Of a stretch of 64,000 nucleotides of DNA, positions 34,627-43,772 are shown in pieces. Under the pieces are notes generated by a model. The model ran no database searches. It saw nothing but the letters and a program-made list of their open reading frames with translations, and had not been told where the DNA came from. Each line of letters begins with the position of its first letter. Position 1 is the stretch's first letter. Origin of the DNA: Amycolatopsis saalfeldensis (GTDB taxonomy: Bacteria; Actinomycetota; Actinomycetes; Mycobacteriales; Pseudonocardiaceae). Location: contig NZ_FOEF01000003.1 in assembly GCF_900110575.1 (NCBI RefSeq), forward strand, positions 439,689-503,688, given 5' to 3'. The position numbers were made by a program, and so were the translations under genes.

Positions 34627-35828
34627 GGCAGCCGCACCTCGATCGTGGTTCCCCCGTCGGCCGGGCTGGTGAAACGCGCGCTGCCGTCCAGCGCGGCGAC
34701 GCGGCGCCGGATGCCGGCCAGACCCGAGCCCGAATCCGGGTCCGCGCCGCCCTGGCCGTCGTCGCGCACGATGATGCGCAGCTGCGCCCCGTCGCCGTCC
34801 ACGGTCACCTCGGCGCGCCCGGCGGTGCTGTGCTTGGTCACGTTCGTCAGCGACTCGGCGACCACGAAGTACGCGGCGGCCTCGACCGGCGCCGGCGGGC
34901 GCGGCAGATCGTCCGGAATGGACACCGACACCGGGATCCGCTGCCCGCCCGCGAGCGCGTGCACGGCGCCGCCCAGCCCCCGGTCGGCCAGGATCGGCGG
35001 GTAGATCCCGCGGATGACGCCCCGCAGATGCCCGAGCGAGTCCTCGATCCCGCTGCGCGCGTCCTGCAGCAACGACAACGCGGCGGTGGGCTCGGCCCGC
35101 AGCGCGCGCTCGGCGAGGCCCAGCCGCACGGCCACGGACACCAGCTGCGCCTGGACGCCGTCGTGCAGATCGCGTTCGATGCGGCGCAGCTCCGCCCCGT
35201 GCGACTCCAGCGCCTCGGTCCGGGTTTCGGTCAGCCGCTCGACCTGCTGCTCCAGCCGGGCCCGCTCGGTCGGCCGCAGCAGCTTGCCGGCGAACCGGGT
35301 CTGCGCGCGGGCGGCGAGCGGCACCAGCCACCAGATCATGGCCGCATAGACCGCGGTCTGCAGGAACGGCCAGGTCAGGGCCTCCGGCCAGGTCTCGACG
35401 CGGATGAACGCGGTGACCGTGCCCGGCGGCAGCAGCTGCCACCACAGCGGGATGGTGAGGCTGTACGGGACCGAGGGCCAGAGCGCGACCGCGGTCACCC
35501 CGGCGAACAAGCCGCCGATGCCGTGCCCGGCCAGCCAGGCCAGGTCGCGCCAGGCGGCCGGGTCGGTTACGGCGGCCCGGACCCGGCGCCAGTGGCCGCC
35601 GTGGAGCTTCCGGTACGGCCGGGCCACGTCGTGGCCGAGCAGCGGCGCGACCCGCTTCCGCTCGGTGTCGGCCAGCCATCGCACCGGTGCCAGCGCATCG
35701 GGGAAGACCACAGTGGCCAGCAGGAGCAGCGGCGCCGAGGCGAGGCCGAGCATCGCGGGCACGGCGGTCAGCAGGCCGCCGAAGAGCACCCTCGTCGCGT
35801 CTGCGCTGCGCTTGACCGCAGTTTTCAT
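34617..35828 (-). CDS. DesK-type sensor histidine kinase
   Basis: 403 residues. Membrane part: helices near residues 15-45 (FGGLLTAVPAMLGLASAPLLLLATVVF), then about 95-125 and 150-175. HisKA_3 motif AELRRIERDLHDGVQAQLVSVAVRLGLAE with the phospho-acceptor His; HATPase with NVTKHSTAGRAEVTV and DDGQGGADPDSGSGLAGIRRRVAALDG. ATG at 35828 follows GGGGAG. It is divergent from the MacB-like ABC transporter and CPBP genes, a layout common for antimicrobial-peptide or cell-envelope stress systems. Signal unknown. Confidence 0.92.
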   Translation of the reverse strand: MKTAVKRSADATRVLFGGLLTAVPAMLGLASAPLLLLATVVFPDALAPVRWLADTERKRVAPLLGHDVARPYRKLHGGHWRRVRAAVTDPAAWRDLAWLAGHGIGGLFAGVTAVALWPSVPYSLTIPLWWQLLPPGTVTAFIRVETWPEALTWPFLQTAVYAAMIWWLVPLAARAQTRFAGKLLRPTERARLEQQVERLTETRTEALESHGAELRRIERDLHDGVQAQLVSVAVRLGLAERALRAEPTAALSLLQDARSGIEDSLGHLRGVIRGIYPPILADRGLGGAVHALAGGQRIPVSVSIPDDLPRPPAPVEAAAYFVVAESLTNVTKHSTAGRAEVTVDGDGAQLRIIVRDDGQGGADPDSGSGLAGIRRRVAALDGSARFTSPADGGTTIEVRLPCG

Positions 35829-35997
35829 CTCGCTCCCCGGATACCCGCCTGACGTGCGGTGACGCAGCCGGACTCTACCGGGCACCCCGGCGGTGGTGTA
35901 GCCGGCTACACCCCCGTCCGGGGTGCTGGAGCCGCTGTGCGCCAACCCTTCCCCTCCTAGCGTCGTGATCACCGGCGAACAGGGAAGGAAAACGAAG

Positions 35998-36750
35998 ATG
36001 AGCAGGACACTGGGGGACTCCCTCACCACCGCGGTGCGGATGGAATCCGTACGCAAGACCTACGGCAGCGGCGACACCGCCGTGCACGCCCTCGACGGGG
36101 TGTCGATTTCCTTGCGGCGCGGGAGTTTCACCGCCGTGATGGGCCCGTCCGGCTCGGGCAAGAGCACCTTCCTGCACTGCGCCGCCGGCCTCGACCGGCC
36201 GACCGGGGGCCGGGTCCTGCTCGGCGACACCGAGCTGACCGGCCGCCGCGAAGCCGAGCTGACCGAGCTGCGCCGGGAGCGGATCGGGTTCGTGTTCCAG
36301 GCCTACAACCTGCTCGACGCGCTCACCGTCGAGCAGAACATCCTGCTGCCGCTGCGGCTGGCGAACCGGCCGTTCGAGCCGGAGTTCCTCGCCGAAGTGG
36401 TGCGCTCGGTCGGCCTCGACGTGCCGCTGGACCGGCGGCCCGCCAAGCTTTCCGGCGGCCAGCAGCAGCGCGTGGCGATCGCCCGCGCGCTGATCACCCG
36501 GCCCGACGTGATGCTCCTGGACGAGCCGACCGGCGCGCTCGACACCCGCACGGCGCGGCAGGTGCTGCTGGCGCTGCGCCACGCCGTGGACCGGTGGGGG
36601 CAGACCGCGCTGATGGTCACGCACGACCCGGTGGCGGCGTCGTTCGCCGACCAGGTCGTGTTCCTCGCCGACGGCCGGCTCGCCGGGGAGCTGGAACGCT
36701 CCGGGGCCGAGCAGATCGCCGAGCGCATGACGCACCTCGGGGAGTGGTGA
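35998..36750 (+). CDS. MacB/LolD-type ABC transporter ATPase
   Basis: 250 residues. Walker A GPSGSGKSTFLHCAAGLDRPTGG, Q-loop FVFQAYNLLDALT, signature LSGGQQQRVAIARALI, Walker B MLLDEPTGALD, H-loop TALMVTHDP. The spacing and sequence match the MacB/LolD/BceA group, which pairs with FtsX-like permeases and acts by mechanotransmission rather than transport across the membrane core. The stop overlaps the permease start in GTGA. Confidence 0.93.
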   Translation: MSRTLGDSLTTAVRMESVRKTYGSGDTAVHALDGVSISLRRGSFTAVMGPSGSGKSTFLHCAAGLDRPTGGRVLLGDTELTGRREAELTELRRERIGFVFQAYNLLDALTVEQNILLPLRLANRPFEPEFLAEVVRSVGLDVPLDRRPAKLSGGQQQRVAIARALITRPDVMLLDEPTGALDTRTARQVLLALRHAVDRWGQTALMVTHDPVAASFADQVVFLADGRLAGELERSGAEQIAERMTHLGEW

Positions 36751-39275
36751 CGGACGTGTTCGCTCTGTTTCCCTTGTCCTGGCAGATGATCCGCGCGCAC
36801 CGCGCGGGCTTCGCCGCCGCGTTCGTCGCGGTGTTCTTCGGCTCGGCCCTGATCACGGTGTGCGGGGTGCTGATCGACTCTGGCCAGCGCGCCGGCATCG
36901 CGCCCGAGCGTTACGCCGCGGTCCCGGTGGTGGTCACCGCCCCGCAGTCGGTGACCGACAAAGACGGGATGGCACAACGGTTCGCCGAGCGGGTCCCGCT
37001 CCCGGCGTCGGAAGCCGACGCGATCGCGCGGGTGCCCGGGGTCCGCTCGGCGATCGGCGACGTCAGCGTGCCGGCCGGGTTGCGCACGGCGGGCGGCACC
37101 ACGCCGCTGACCGTGCACGGCTGGTCCGCCACCGGGCTCGGGCCGATTGCCTTGGCGGACGGGCGCGCTCCCGCCGCCCCGGACGAAGTGGTGCTCGACG
37201 CCGCGACCGCGGCCCGGGCGTCGGTGCGCACCGGCGACGCCGTGGACCTGGAGGCCGGCTCGGTCGCCACGAGGTTCCGGGTCGCCGGCACCACCGTCGC
37301 GGGTGCGGGACCGGCGTTCCTCACCGACGCGCGGGCCCGGCAGTTCGCCGGCCGCCCGGACCAGGTGGACGCCGTCGGCGTGCTCGCCCAGCCCGGCGTC
37401 GACGCGGGCGAACTCGCCACGCGGATCCAGGCGTCGGTGCCCGGGGTGGTCGCCGCCGCCGGGAACGACCGCGCGGACGCCGAATTCCTCGACGTGGGCA
37501 CGGCGCGCTCGTTCCTGGTCCTGATCGCCGCCTCGTTCGGCGGCACCATGCTGATGATCGTGCTGCTCGTGGTGGCCAGCACGCTCGGGCTGTCCGTGCA
37601 GCAGCGGCGCCGGCAGTTCGCGCTGCTGCGGGCGATCGCGGCGACCCCGCGGCAGCTGCGCCGCCTGATCGGCACCGAGGCGGTGCTGGTTTCGGCCGTG
37701 GCGTCGGTGCTCGGCGCGCCGGCCGGCCTCGGGCTGAGCCTGGTGCTGCGCAACGAACTGGCGGACCTGGGCGTGGTCCCGGCCGGGTTCCGGTTCGTCT
37801 ACGGCCCGCTGCCGATCGTCGCCGCGGTCGCCGCGTGTGTGCTCACGGCGCTGGGCGCCGGGCTGGTCGCGGCCCGCCGGGCGGCGCGGATCAGCCCGAT
37901 CGCGGCGCTGGGCGAGGCGGCCGTCGAGCCGCCGCGGCTGGGGCGGGGCCGGCTGGTCACCGGCTGGGTGCTGGTCGTCGCGGGGGTGCTCGCCGGCGGG
38001 GTCGTGCCGCTGGTGCTGGCCGGTCCCGCCGCGATCGGCGGCGCGGCGGGCTCGGTGCTGCTGCTGGTCATCGCCGTGGCGCTGCTCGGGCCACGGCTGC
38101 TCACCGCGACCTCGGGGCTGTTCCGCGGCCTGGGCCTCGGCCGTGGGGCCGCGGGTTACCTGGCCGGCGCCAACACCCGGGCCCACGCGCGCCGCCTCGG
38201 TTCCGCGACCACGCCGTTGATCATGGGCGTGGCGCTGGCCGCGGTGCAGATCTTCACGCTGACCACCACGGCGGGCGCCGCCCAGCGCCAGGCCGACGCC
38301 GGTCTGGTCGCCGACCGGGTGCTCGTCGCCGAGAACGGCGTCGCACCCGCCGTCGCCGGTGCCGTGCGGCAGGTTCCCGGCGTCGCCGCGGCGGTCCCGG
38401 TGGCCCGGACCGGCGTGCAGGTGACCTACCGGCAGCTGGGGGAAGAGGCGATCGAGCCCGCCGGCGCGCTGGGCGTCACCCCGGAAGGCCTGCGTGCCGT
38501 GCTGAACCTGGACGTCCGCCGCGGTGACCTGACCGGCTTGACCGGCGACACGGTGGCGGTGAGCCAGTTCGCCGCCGACACCTACGGGGTCGACGTCGGC
38601 GGGACCCTGAACCTGCGCCTCGGCGACGGCACCCCGCATCCCGCGCGGGTGGTCGCGGTCTACGGCAGCGGGCTCGGCTTCGGTGACCTGACGCTGCCGC
38701 ACGACGTGGTCGTCTCGCACACGACTTCCCGGCTGGACACGGAAATCCTGGTCGCGAAGGCATCCGGCATCGCCGACGCCGCGCTGGACGCCGGTCTGCA
38801 CAAGGCGCTCGCCGCGCACCCGGAGGTCCGCGTGTCGGGCCGCGAAGCCTTCGCCGGCGGACAGGACGCCGCAGCGGCCGGGCAGTCGACCTTCGTGCTG
38901 CTGCTCAACCTCGTGCTGCTCGGGTTCATCGCGATCGCGGTGGTCAACATCCTGGTGCTGGCCACGGCGGCGCGGGTCCGCGAGTTCGCCCTGCTGCGCC
39001 TGGTCGGCGCGAAACCCCGCCAGGTGCGGTCGATGATGCGCCGCGAGGCGGGGGTCGTCGTCGTGGCTTCGGTGGTGCTCGGCTCCCTCGCCGCGCTCCC
39101 GCCGCTGCTCGGGGTCAGCGTCAGCCTGACCGGGTCCCCGCTGCCCACCGTGCCGCTGCCGGCCTGTCTCGCGATCGCCGGCGTGGCCGCGGTGCTCGGC
39201 TGGGCGTCGATCGCCATCCCGACCCGGTTCGCCCTGCGCCCGGCCCCGATGGCCGCCCTGCGCACCGGCGAATGA
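36747..39275 (+). CDS. FtsX-like permease (MacB/BceB type)
   Basis: 842 residues with the duplicated FtsX layout: a first helix (AGFAAAFVAVFFGSALITVCGVLI), an extracytoplasmic domain (~50-240), three helices near 255-380 (SFGGTMLMIVLLVVASTLGLSVQQRRRQFALLRAIAATP), a central helix pair, a second outer domain, and a final triplet (FIAIAVVNILVLATAARVREFALLRLVGAKPRQVRSMMRREA). Coupled to the ATPase at 35998. The divergent two-component system is its probable regulator, suggesting a role in envelope stress or peptide-antibiotic resistance. Confidence 0.9.
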   Translation: MTDVFALFPLSWQMIRAHRAGFAAAFVAVFFGSALITVCGVLIDSGQRAGIAPERYAAVPVVVTAPQSVTDKDGMAQRFAERVPLPASEADAIARVPGVRSAIGDVSVPAGLRTAGGTTPLTVHGWSATGLGPIALADGRAPAAPDEVVLDAATAARASVRTGDAVDLEAGSVATRFRVAGTTVAGAGPAFLTDARARQFAGRPDQVDAVGVLAQPGVDAGELATRIQASVPGVVAAAGNDRADAEFLDVGTARSFLVLIAASFGGTMLMIVLLVVASTLGLSVQQRRRQFALLRAIAATPRQLRRLIGTEAVLVSAVASVLGAPAGLGLSLVLRNELADLGVVPAGFRFVYGPLPIVAAVAACVLTALGAGLVAARRAARISPIAALGEAAVEPPRLGRGRLVTGWVLVVAGVLAGGVVPLVLAGPAAIGGAAGSVLLLVIAVALLGPRLLTATSGLFRGLGLGRGAAGYLAGANTRAHARRLGSATTPLIMGVALAAVQIFTLTTTAGAAQRQADAGLVADRVLVAENGVAPAVAGAVRQVPGVAAAVPVARTGVQVTYRQLGEEAIEPAGALGVTPEGLRAVLNLDVRRGDLTGLTGDTVAVSQFAADTYGVDVGGTLNLRLGDGTPHPARVVAVYGSGLGFGDLTLPHDVVVSHTTSRLDTEILVAKASGIADAALDAGLHKALAAHPEVRVSGREAFAGGQDAAAAGQSTFVLLLNLVLLGFIAIAVVNILVLATAARVREFALLRLVGAKPRQVRSMMRREAGVVVVASVVLGSLAALPPLLGVSVSLTGSPLPTVPLPACLAIAGVAAVLGWASIAIPTRFALRPAPMAALRTGE

Positions 39276-39318
39276 AAGTCCTCAGTAGACAGATCAACTC
39301 CGTGGAAAGGACGCTGTG

Positions 39319-40230
39319 ATGGTAGTTCCCGGCCAAGTGGGCTCCGAAGCCCGCCTCGAGCCGACCGGTCTGCGCGGGCTCATCGGCCGCCGCCGGCTGA
39401 CCAGTTTCTTCGTGCTGGCGTACGGGATGAGCTGGCTCGCCTGGACCCCGTACATCCTCTCCGGCAACGGGCTGGGCGTGCTGCCCTTCCGGTTCCCGGT
39501 GCTGCTCGGCACTTCGCAGGTCTTCGGCGTGCTGCCCGGCGCTTACCTCGGCCCGATCCTGGCCGCGTACATCGTCACCCGGGTCGCCGAAGGCCCGGCC
39601 GGGATCCGGCGGTGGGCCGGGCGCCTGCTGAAGTGGCGGGTGAACTGGCGCTGGTACGCCGGGGTCCTGCTCGGCACGCCGCTCGCGCTGACCGCGGCGA
39701 GCATCCCGTTCGCGGGCGGCTGGGCGAACGTCCACCTGCCCGCGGCGGCCGTGCTGATCGCGTACGTGCCCGCACTGGTCTTCCAGATGATCACGACGGG
39801 GCTCGCCGAGGAGCCCGGCTGGCGTGACTTCGCGCTGCCCCACCTCCAGCCGCGGTTCGGCGCGCTGCGCGGCACCCTGGTCCTCGGCCCGCTGTGGGGC
39901 GCCTGGCACCTGCCGCTGTTCCTGTCCGAGTGGGGCGGCTGGCCGGACGTGGACTGGGTGCGGCCGGTCGAGTTCATCGCCACGGCCGTGCTGTTCAGCC
40001 TGGTCATGACCTGGGTGTTCAACCGCACCGGCGAAAGCCTGCCGCTGGCCATGCTGCTGCACACCAGCGTGAACAACTACTTCTCGGTCGCCTGGTCCGG
40101 GATGTTCCCGACGGTCGACGCCCACGGCGCGGCCCATATCCAGCTGATCACCGCCGCGGTGGTCGCGGCCGTGCTGCTGATCGCGACCCGCGGGCGGCTC
40201 GGTTACCCTTCCATCCACAGTGGACAGTGA
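39319..40230 (+). CDS. CPBP-family intramembrane metalloprotease (CAAX protease/Abi)
   Basis: 303 residues with about seven helices. The three CPBP motifs are GLAEEPGWRDFALP (EExxxR, near 160), GPLWGAWHLPLFL (His) and MLLHTSVNNYF (H...N). In bacteria such proteases process peptides or act in immunity to bacteriocins. It lies 43 bases after the FtsX permease, probably in the same transcript. ATG at 39319 is preceded by GGAAAGGA. Confidence 0.88.
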   Translation: MVVPGQVGSEARLEPTGLRGLIGRRRLTSFFVLAYGMSWLAWTPYILSGNGLGVLPFRFPVLLGTSQVFGVLPGAYLGPILAAYIVTRVAEGPAGIRRWAGRLLKWRVNWRWYAGVLLGTPLALTAASIPFAGGWANVHLPAAAVLIAYVPALVFQMITTGLAEEPGWRDFALPHLQPRFGALRGTLVLGPLWGAWHLPLFLSEWGGWPDVDWVRPVEFIATAVLFSLVMTWVFNRTGESLPLAMLLHTSVNNYFSVAWSGMFPTVDAHGAAHIQLITAAVVAAVLLIATRGRLGYPSIHSGQ

Positions 40231-40246
40231 CCGGGCGGGTGCCGGG

Positions 40247-40735
40247 TCAGGCGACCTCGTTCAGCCTCCCGGTCGCGACGTCGAAGACGAACCCTCGCAC
40301 CGAATCCTTCCTGGGGATGAACGCGCTGGTGCGGATCCGCGCGAGCGACTGCCGCACGTCGGTGTCGAGGTCGGTGAAGGCCTCGGCGGCCCAGGCCGGT
40401 TTGACGCCGACCTCCTCCTGGATGGACTTCTTGAACTCGTCGTCGGTGAAGGTCAGCATCCCGCAGTCGGTGTGGTGGATGAGGATGATCTCCTCGGTGC
40501 CCAGCAGCCGCTGGCTGATCGCCAGCGAGCGGATCTCGTCTTCGGTGATCACGCCGCCCGCGTTGCGGATCACGTGCGCTTCGCCCTCGTTCAGGCCGAG
40601 GACGCCGTAGACGTTGATCCGCGCGTCCATGCACGCGACGACCGCGACGCGCTTGGCGGGCGGCAGCGGCAGCGGGCCGCTGAAGCCCGCGGCATACTCG
40701 GCGTTGTTGGCCAGCAACTCGTCGGTGACACTCAC
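40247..40735 (-). CDS. Beta-class carbonic anhydrase
   Basis: 162 residues, close to the short mycobacterial beta-CA type. Zinc ligands are Cys35 (ACMDARI, with Asp37), His88 and Cys91 (HHTDCGML). NAGGVITEDEIRSLAISQRLLGT is the typical core. Interconverts CO2 and bicarbonate in the cytoplasm. GTG start with GAGAGGA. It is convergent with the CPBP gene; the cupin gene upstream is on the same strand, 122 bases away. Confidence 0.92.
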   Translation of the reverse strand: MSVTDELLANNAEYAAGFSGPLPLPPAKRVAVVACMDARINVYGVLGLNEGEAHVIRNAGGVITEDEIRSLAISQRLLGTEEIILIHHTDCGMLTFTDDEFKKSIQEEVGVKPAWAAEAFTDLDTDVRQSLARIRTSAFIPRKDSVRGFVFDVATGRLNEVA

Positions 40736-40857
40736 AGGTGGTCCTCTCGGCCGGTTCCCCTCGGGGTGAGCAGACCGCCGCGTGCACTCAGGCGCAACCA
40801 TGCCCACGAAGTGGAAATCCCGGCCGGGCCGGTGACGAACACGGCCGGTCCCCGGGG

Positions 40858-41286
40858 TCACTCCGGCGGAACGTCGACCGGGGCCCAGAGGCTGGGCAGG
40901 TTGACCACCACGCCCTCCTGGCTGCTGCGCGCGATGACGACCACGGCGGGTTCGCCGGTCGGGTTCTCCTCGCGGTGGGGGACGTACGGCGGCACGAAGA
41001 TGTAGTCGCCGGGCCCGGTTTCCAGCCGGACCTCCTCGTCGCCGTCGGCGAAGACGAAAACGGGGTGGCCGGACTTGACGTAGATCGCGGTCTCGGCCTC
41101 GCCGTGGTGGTGGTCGCCGGAGTTCGTCTCCGGGGCCACGTGGGTCTCGCCCATCCAGACCTTCGTCGAGCCGACGGTCTTGCCCGAGATCGCCTCCAGC
41201 CGCCGCATCCCGGAGGTCTGGGTGGTGTCGCCGGTCAGGCCGGCGCCGCGGATGTGGCGCAGCGGCTGGTGCCAGTGGTCGGTCAT
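40858..41286 (-). CDS. Cupin-domain protein
   Basis: 142 residues. Cupin motif 1 is GDHHHGEAETAIYVKSGHPVFVF (three His, Glu) and motif 2 is PGDYIFVPPYVPHREEN, giving a full 3-His/1-Glu metal site. The N-terminus MTDHWHQPLRHIRG is His-rich. Single-domain cupins of this kind range from dioxygenases to isomerases and sugar-binding proteins; no substrate can be assigned. Good ribosome site (AGGAAGG). Confidence 0.85.
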   Translation of the reverse strand: MTDHWHQPLRHIRGAGLTGDTTQTSGMRRLEAISGKTVGSTKVWMGETHVAPETNSGDHHHGEAETAIYVKSGHPVFVFADGDEEVRLETGPGDYIFVPPYVPHREENPTGEPAVVVIARSSQEGVVVNLPSLWAPVDVPPE

Positions 41287-41484
41287 GGGCCTTCCTCACG
41301 GGCTCGGTGCGGGTGGGTGCCCGCCATCATCCCCGCCCCGGCGGGCCGGCGCCCGTCCCGGCGAGGACGACCGGGAACCGGGGACGGGCCTTTCGGGACA
41401 GGAAACGGCCCGGCGCTGCCCCAGCGCCCCAGGCGATGGCATGTTGGTCTCGGGGATTCGGCTCGGGAAGGGTGCTAGGCGGAT

Positions 41485-42327
41485 ATGGCGGACAGGTTCG
41501 AGTTCACGCTCGACGTGGTCGAGGCCCTGGTGGTCGGACAGGCGACCGGCGGCGACATCCGGCAGTTCCCGTTGCGGATCGGCACGGTGCCCGCGGACCC
41601 GGTGCGGTTCGTGCGCGTCGCGACGCAGGTCTACCGGGGCATGGAGGAGCGGCGGCTGTCCGTGCAGGGCGAGTTGCACCCGGCCGTGCGCACCGCGTTC
41701 GGGCTGCTCGCCGAATCGCGCGTGGCGGTGGCGGTGACCGGGGTCGACGGCCTCGGCTCCGACCTGTCGGTGCTCGCGCTGACCGACGGGCGCCAGGCGC
41801 TCGGCATCACGCAGGACCCGCGGTCGGACGAGCTGACCTTCTCGCTGTTCCCGGACGAGGACCTGGTGGAGGTCATCACCGGCGTCCTGCCGGCGGCGCG
41901 CGCGGCGACCACCCCCGCGCAGACCGTGCACCGGGAGGCCCCGCGGGAGGTGTCCGCCATGACGGCGCGGCGCCGCGCCGAGGCGGCTGAGGACAAGGAC
42001 GAGACCGACGCGTTCGGCAGCCTCCGGATCGTCAAGACGCGGTCCGGGAGGGGCCGGGCGCGCCCGGGCGAGCAGTCCGGCGGCGACGTGCTGCAGCAGG
42101 TGCTGGCCGCTCCGCGCCTGGGCGGCGGGCACATCCTGACCACCGGCCGCGGCCGGTTCGGCGAGCTTCGCAGCGGCGACCCGATGAGCTGGCTGGACAC
42201 CGAGGACGGCCGTTACCTCGTCCACACCACCACCGGCCAGTCCGGTGAGCTGAGCGCGAACTACGTGCCGGCCGGGCGCGCGGGTGTCGCCCGCGCGGTG
42301 CGGCAGGCGATTTCCGCCGTCTATTGA
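41485..42327 (+). CDS. EspG-family ESX secretion-associated chaperone
   Basis: 280 residues. The sequence MADRFEFTLDVVEALVVGQATGGDIRQFPLRIGTVPADPVRFVRVATQVYRGMEERRLSVQGELHP is the actinobacterial EspG pattern, with RGRFGELRSGDPMSWLDTEDGRYLV near the end. EspG proteins bind PE/PPE or other type VII substrates in the cytoplasm. No ESX core gene, PE or PPE is in the window, so it is an orphan copy whose cognate substrate must be elsewhere. Confidence 0.85.
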   Translation: MADRFEFTLDVVEALVVGQATGGDIRQFPLRIGTVPADPVRFVRVATQVYRGMEERRLSVQGELHPAVRTAFGLLAESRVAVAVTGVDGLGSDLSVLALTDGRQALGITQDPRSDELTFSLFPDEDLVEVITGVLPAARAATTPAQTVHREAPREVSAMTARRRAEAAEDKDETDAFGSLRIVKTRSGRGRARPGEQSGGDVLQQVLAAPRLGGGHILTTGRGRFGELRSGDPMSWLDTEDGRYLVHTTTGQSGELSANYVPAGRAGVARAVRQAISAVY

Positions 42328-42394
42328 CGCTCTACTGTGGACAGAGCGCGTCCGGCGCCGGACGAATGCCGCCGGCGCGGCTAGGCTGGAGGCC

Positions 42395-43510
42395 ATGAAG
42401 GGGCTGCTCCTGCGCCTGTCCGCGGTCGATGCCGACGCGGAGGCCGCGGTACGGGTGATCGCGTACTTCGACGAGCTGGTCGCGCACCGGGCGAGCCTGC
42501 CGGACCTGGTGCGTTCGGCGGCGGCGCTGGCGGAGTGCCCGGCCGGGCTGGACGGCGAAGGCCGGGCCGCCCTGCGCTTCGGCCCGGACGGCACGGTCCC
42601 GGCGGGGCCGGAGCCGTCCACCGCGGTGTCCTCGGCGGTGGAGCCCGGCAGCCGGGTCTGGCTGGAGCGCCCGGCGCCCGGCCCGCTCGACGACCTGGTG
42701 CTGGAGCGGTTCGCGATCGCCGCGCGGCTGCTCGCCCGCCCCGGACCGGCGGCGGCCGCACCGCACCTCGCCGATCCCGCGCTGGTCGAGCTGGTGCTGG
42801 GCGAACAGGCCGCGGACGAGGACCGCGCGCGGGCGCTGGTGCTGCTCGGGCTGGCCCCGGGCAAGCCGCTGCGCGTGGTCGCGGTCGGCACCGAGGACGG
42901 CGGCGACCCGGGTGCGGCGGCCGTCGCGCTGATGGCCCGCGGCGGGGCGCCCCCGGCCGCGCGGGTGGCGGTGGTCGGCGACGTCGCGGCGGTCCTGCTC
43001 CAGCCGCGTGAAGGCGCGGGCACAGTCGTCACCTCACTGCGGGCCGCGCTGGCCGAACGGGCGCGGGAACGCCGCGCGACGGGCTCGGTCCGGGTGGGCG
43101 TCGGCGACCCGGTCGACGGCCTCGAGGCCCGCCGTTCCTGGCTGCAGGCGCGGCTGGCCGAGCGCTTCGCCGTGCCCGGCGCGGAACCGGTGATCGTCCA
43201 CGACGAACTCGGCTCGCTCACCCTGCTGGCCGAGATCCCGCCGGAGCGGCTGCGCGCCCAAGCCGACGTCCGCGCCCTCGACGACCTCGCCGCCACCCCG
43301 GCCGGCGCCGCCGACGTCGCCACGCTGGAAGCCTTCTGCCGCACGGGATCCCTGCGCCAGGCGGCGCTGGCGCTGCACCGCCACCACAGCTCGGTCGCCG
43401 GACGGCTCGCCCACGTGGAAGACGCGCTGGGCTGGCGCCTCGACGACCCGGGCGACCGCTTCCGCGCCCGCCTCGCCCTGCTCGCCCGCCGCCTGGCAGC
43501 CCGCGGCTGA
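42395..43510 (+). CDS. PucR-like helix-turn-helix regulator
   Basis: 371 residues, very rich in Ala/Arg/Leu. The C-terminal ~60 residues (VATLEAFCRTGSLRQAALALHRHHSSVAGRLAHVEDALGWRLDDPGDRFRARLALLARRL) are a clear PucR/CdaR-type HTH. The middle (VRVGVGDPVDGLEARRSWLQARLAE) resembles the GGDEF-like fold found in this family. The N-terminal half is poorly defined. ATG at 42395 follows GGAGG at 2-3 bases. No obvious target; may act with EspG, 67 bases upstream. Confidence 0.78.
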   Translation: MKGLLLRLSAVDADAEAAVRVIAYFDELVAHRASLPDLVRSAAALAECPAGLDGEGRAALRFGPDGTVPAGPEPSTAVSSAVEPGSRVWLERPAPGPLDDLVLERFAIAARLLARPGPAAAAPHLADPALVELVLGEQAADEDRARALVLLGLAPGKPLRVVAVGTEDGGDPGAAAVALMARGGAPPAARVAVVGDVAAVLLQPREGAGTVVTSLRAALAERARERRATGSVRVGVGDPVDGLEARRSWLQARLAERFAVPGAEPVIVHDELGSLTLLAEIPPERLRAQADVRALDDLAATPAGAADVATLEAFCRTGSLRQAALALHRHHSSVAGRLAHVEDALGWRLDDPGDRFRARLALLARRLAARG

Positions 43511-43697
43511 CCTGCCGGAAGCGCGCGGAGCGGGCCGATTCGGGACCGGCCCGCCTTGTCCCCTCCCCCAGCCGACATACCCCACCGGGCGTTGATCAAC
43601 GGCCAGGTGTTCTTTGTCCCCGCCGAAAACCCACGCACTGTGCGAGGGGGCGCCGCGCGCCGGTCAGGCCCGGCCGGAGGAGAGGGGTTCAGCCGCG

Positions 43698-43772
43698 ATG
43701 ACGCAATGCCGGCTGCGCAAACGCACGCAGCACCACCTCGGCGCCCCGAAACCGGCCGGGACCAGCCGCTAG
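43698..43772 (+). CDS. Candidate 24-residue basic small ORF
   Basis: ATG at 43698 is 10 bases after a strong purine run (GGAGGAGAGGGG, 43676-43687). It encodes a very basic peptide (MTQCRLRKRTQHHLGAPKPA then GTSR). It overlaps the convergent esterase stop by 4 bases. No family recognised; the ribosome site is the main evidence, so translation is uncertain. Confidence 0.3.
   Translation: MTQCRLRKRTQHHLGAPKPAGTSR

Noticed and set aside
36303..38819. 838-codon minus-strand open frame
   Set aside because: Antisense to the FtsX permease and ATPase, both with full motifs; the antisense product is Arg/Gly/His-rich without domains.
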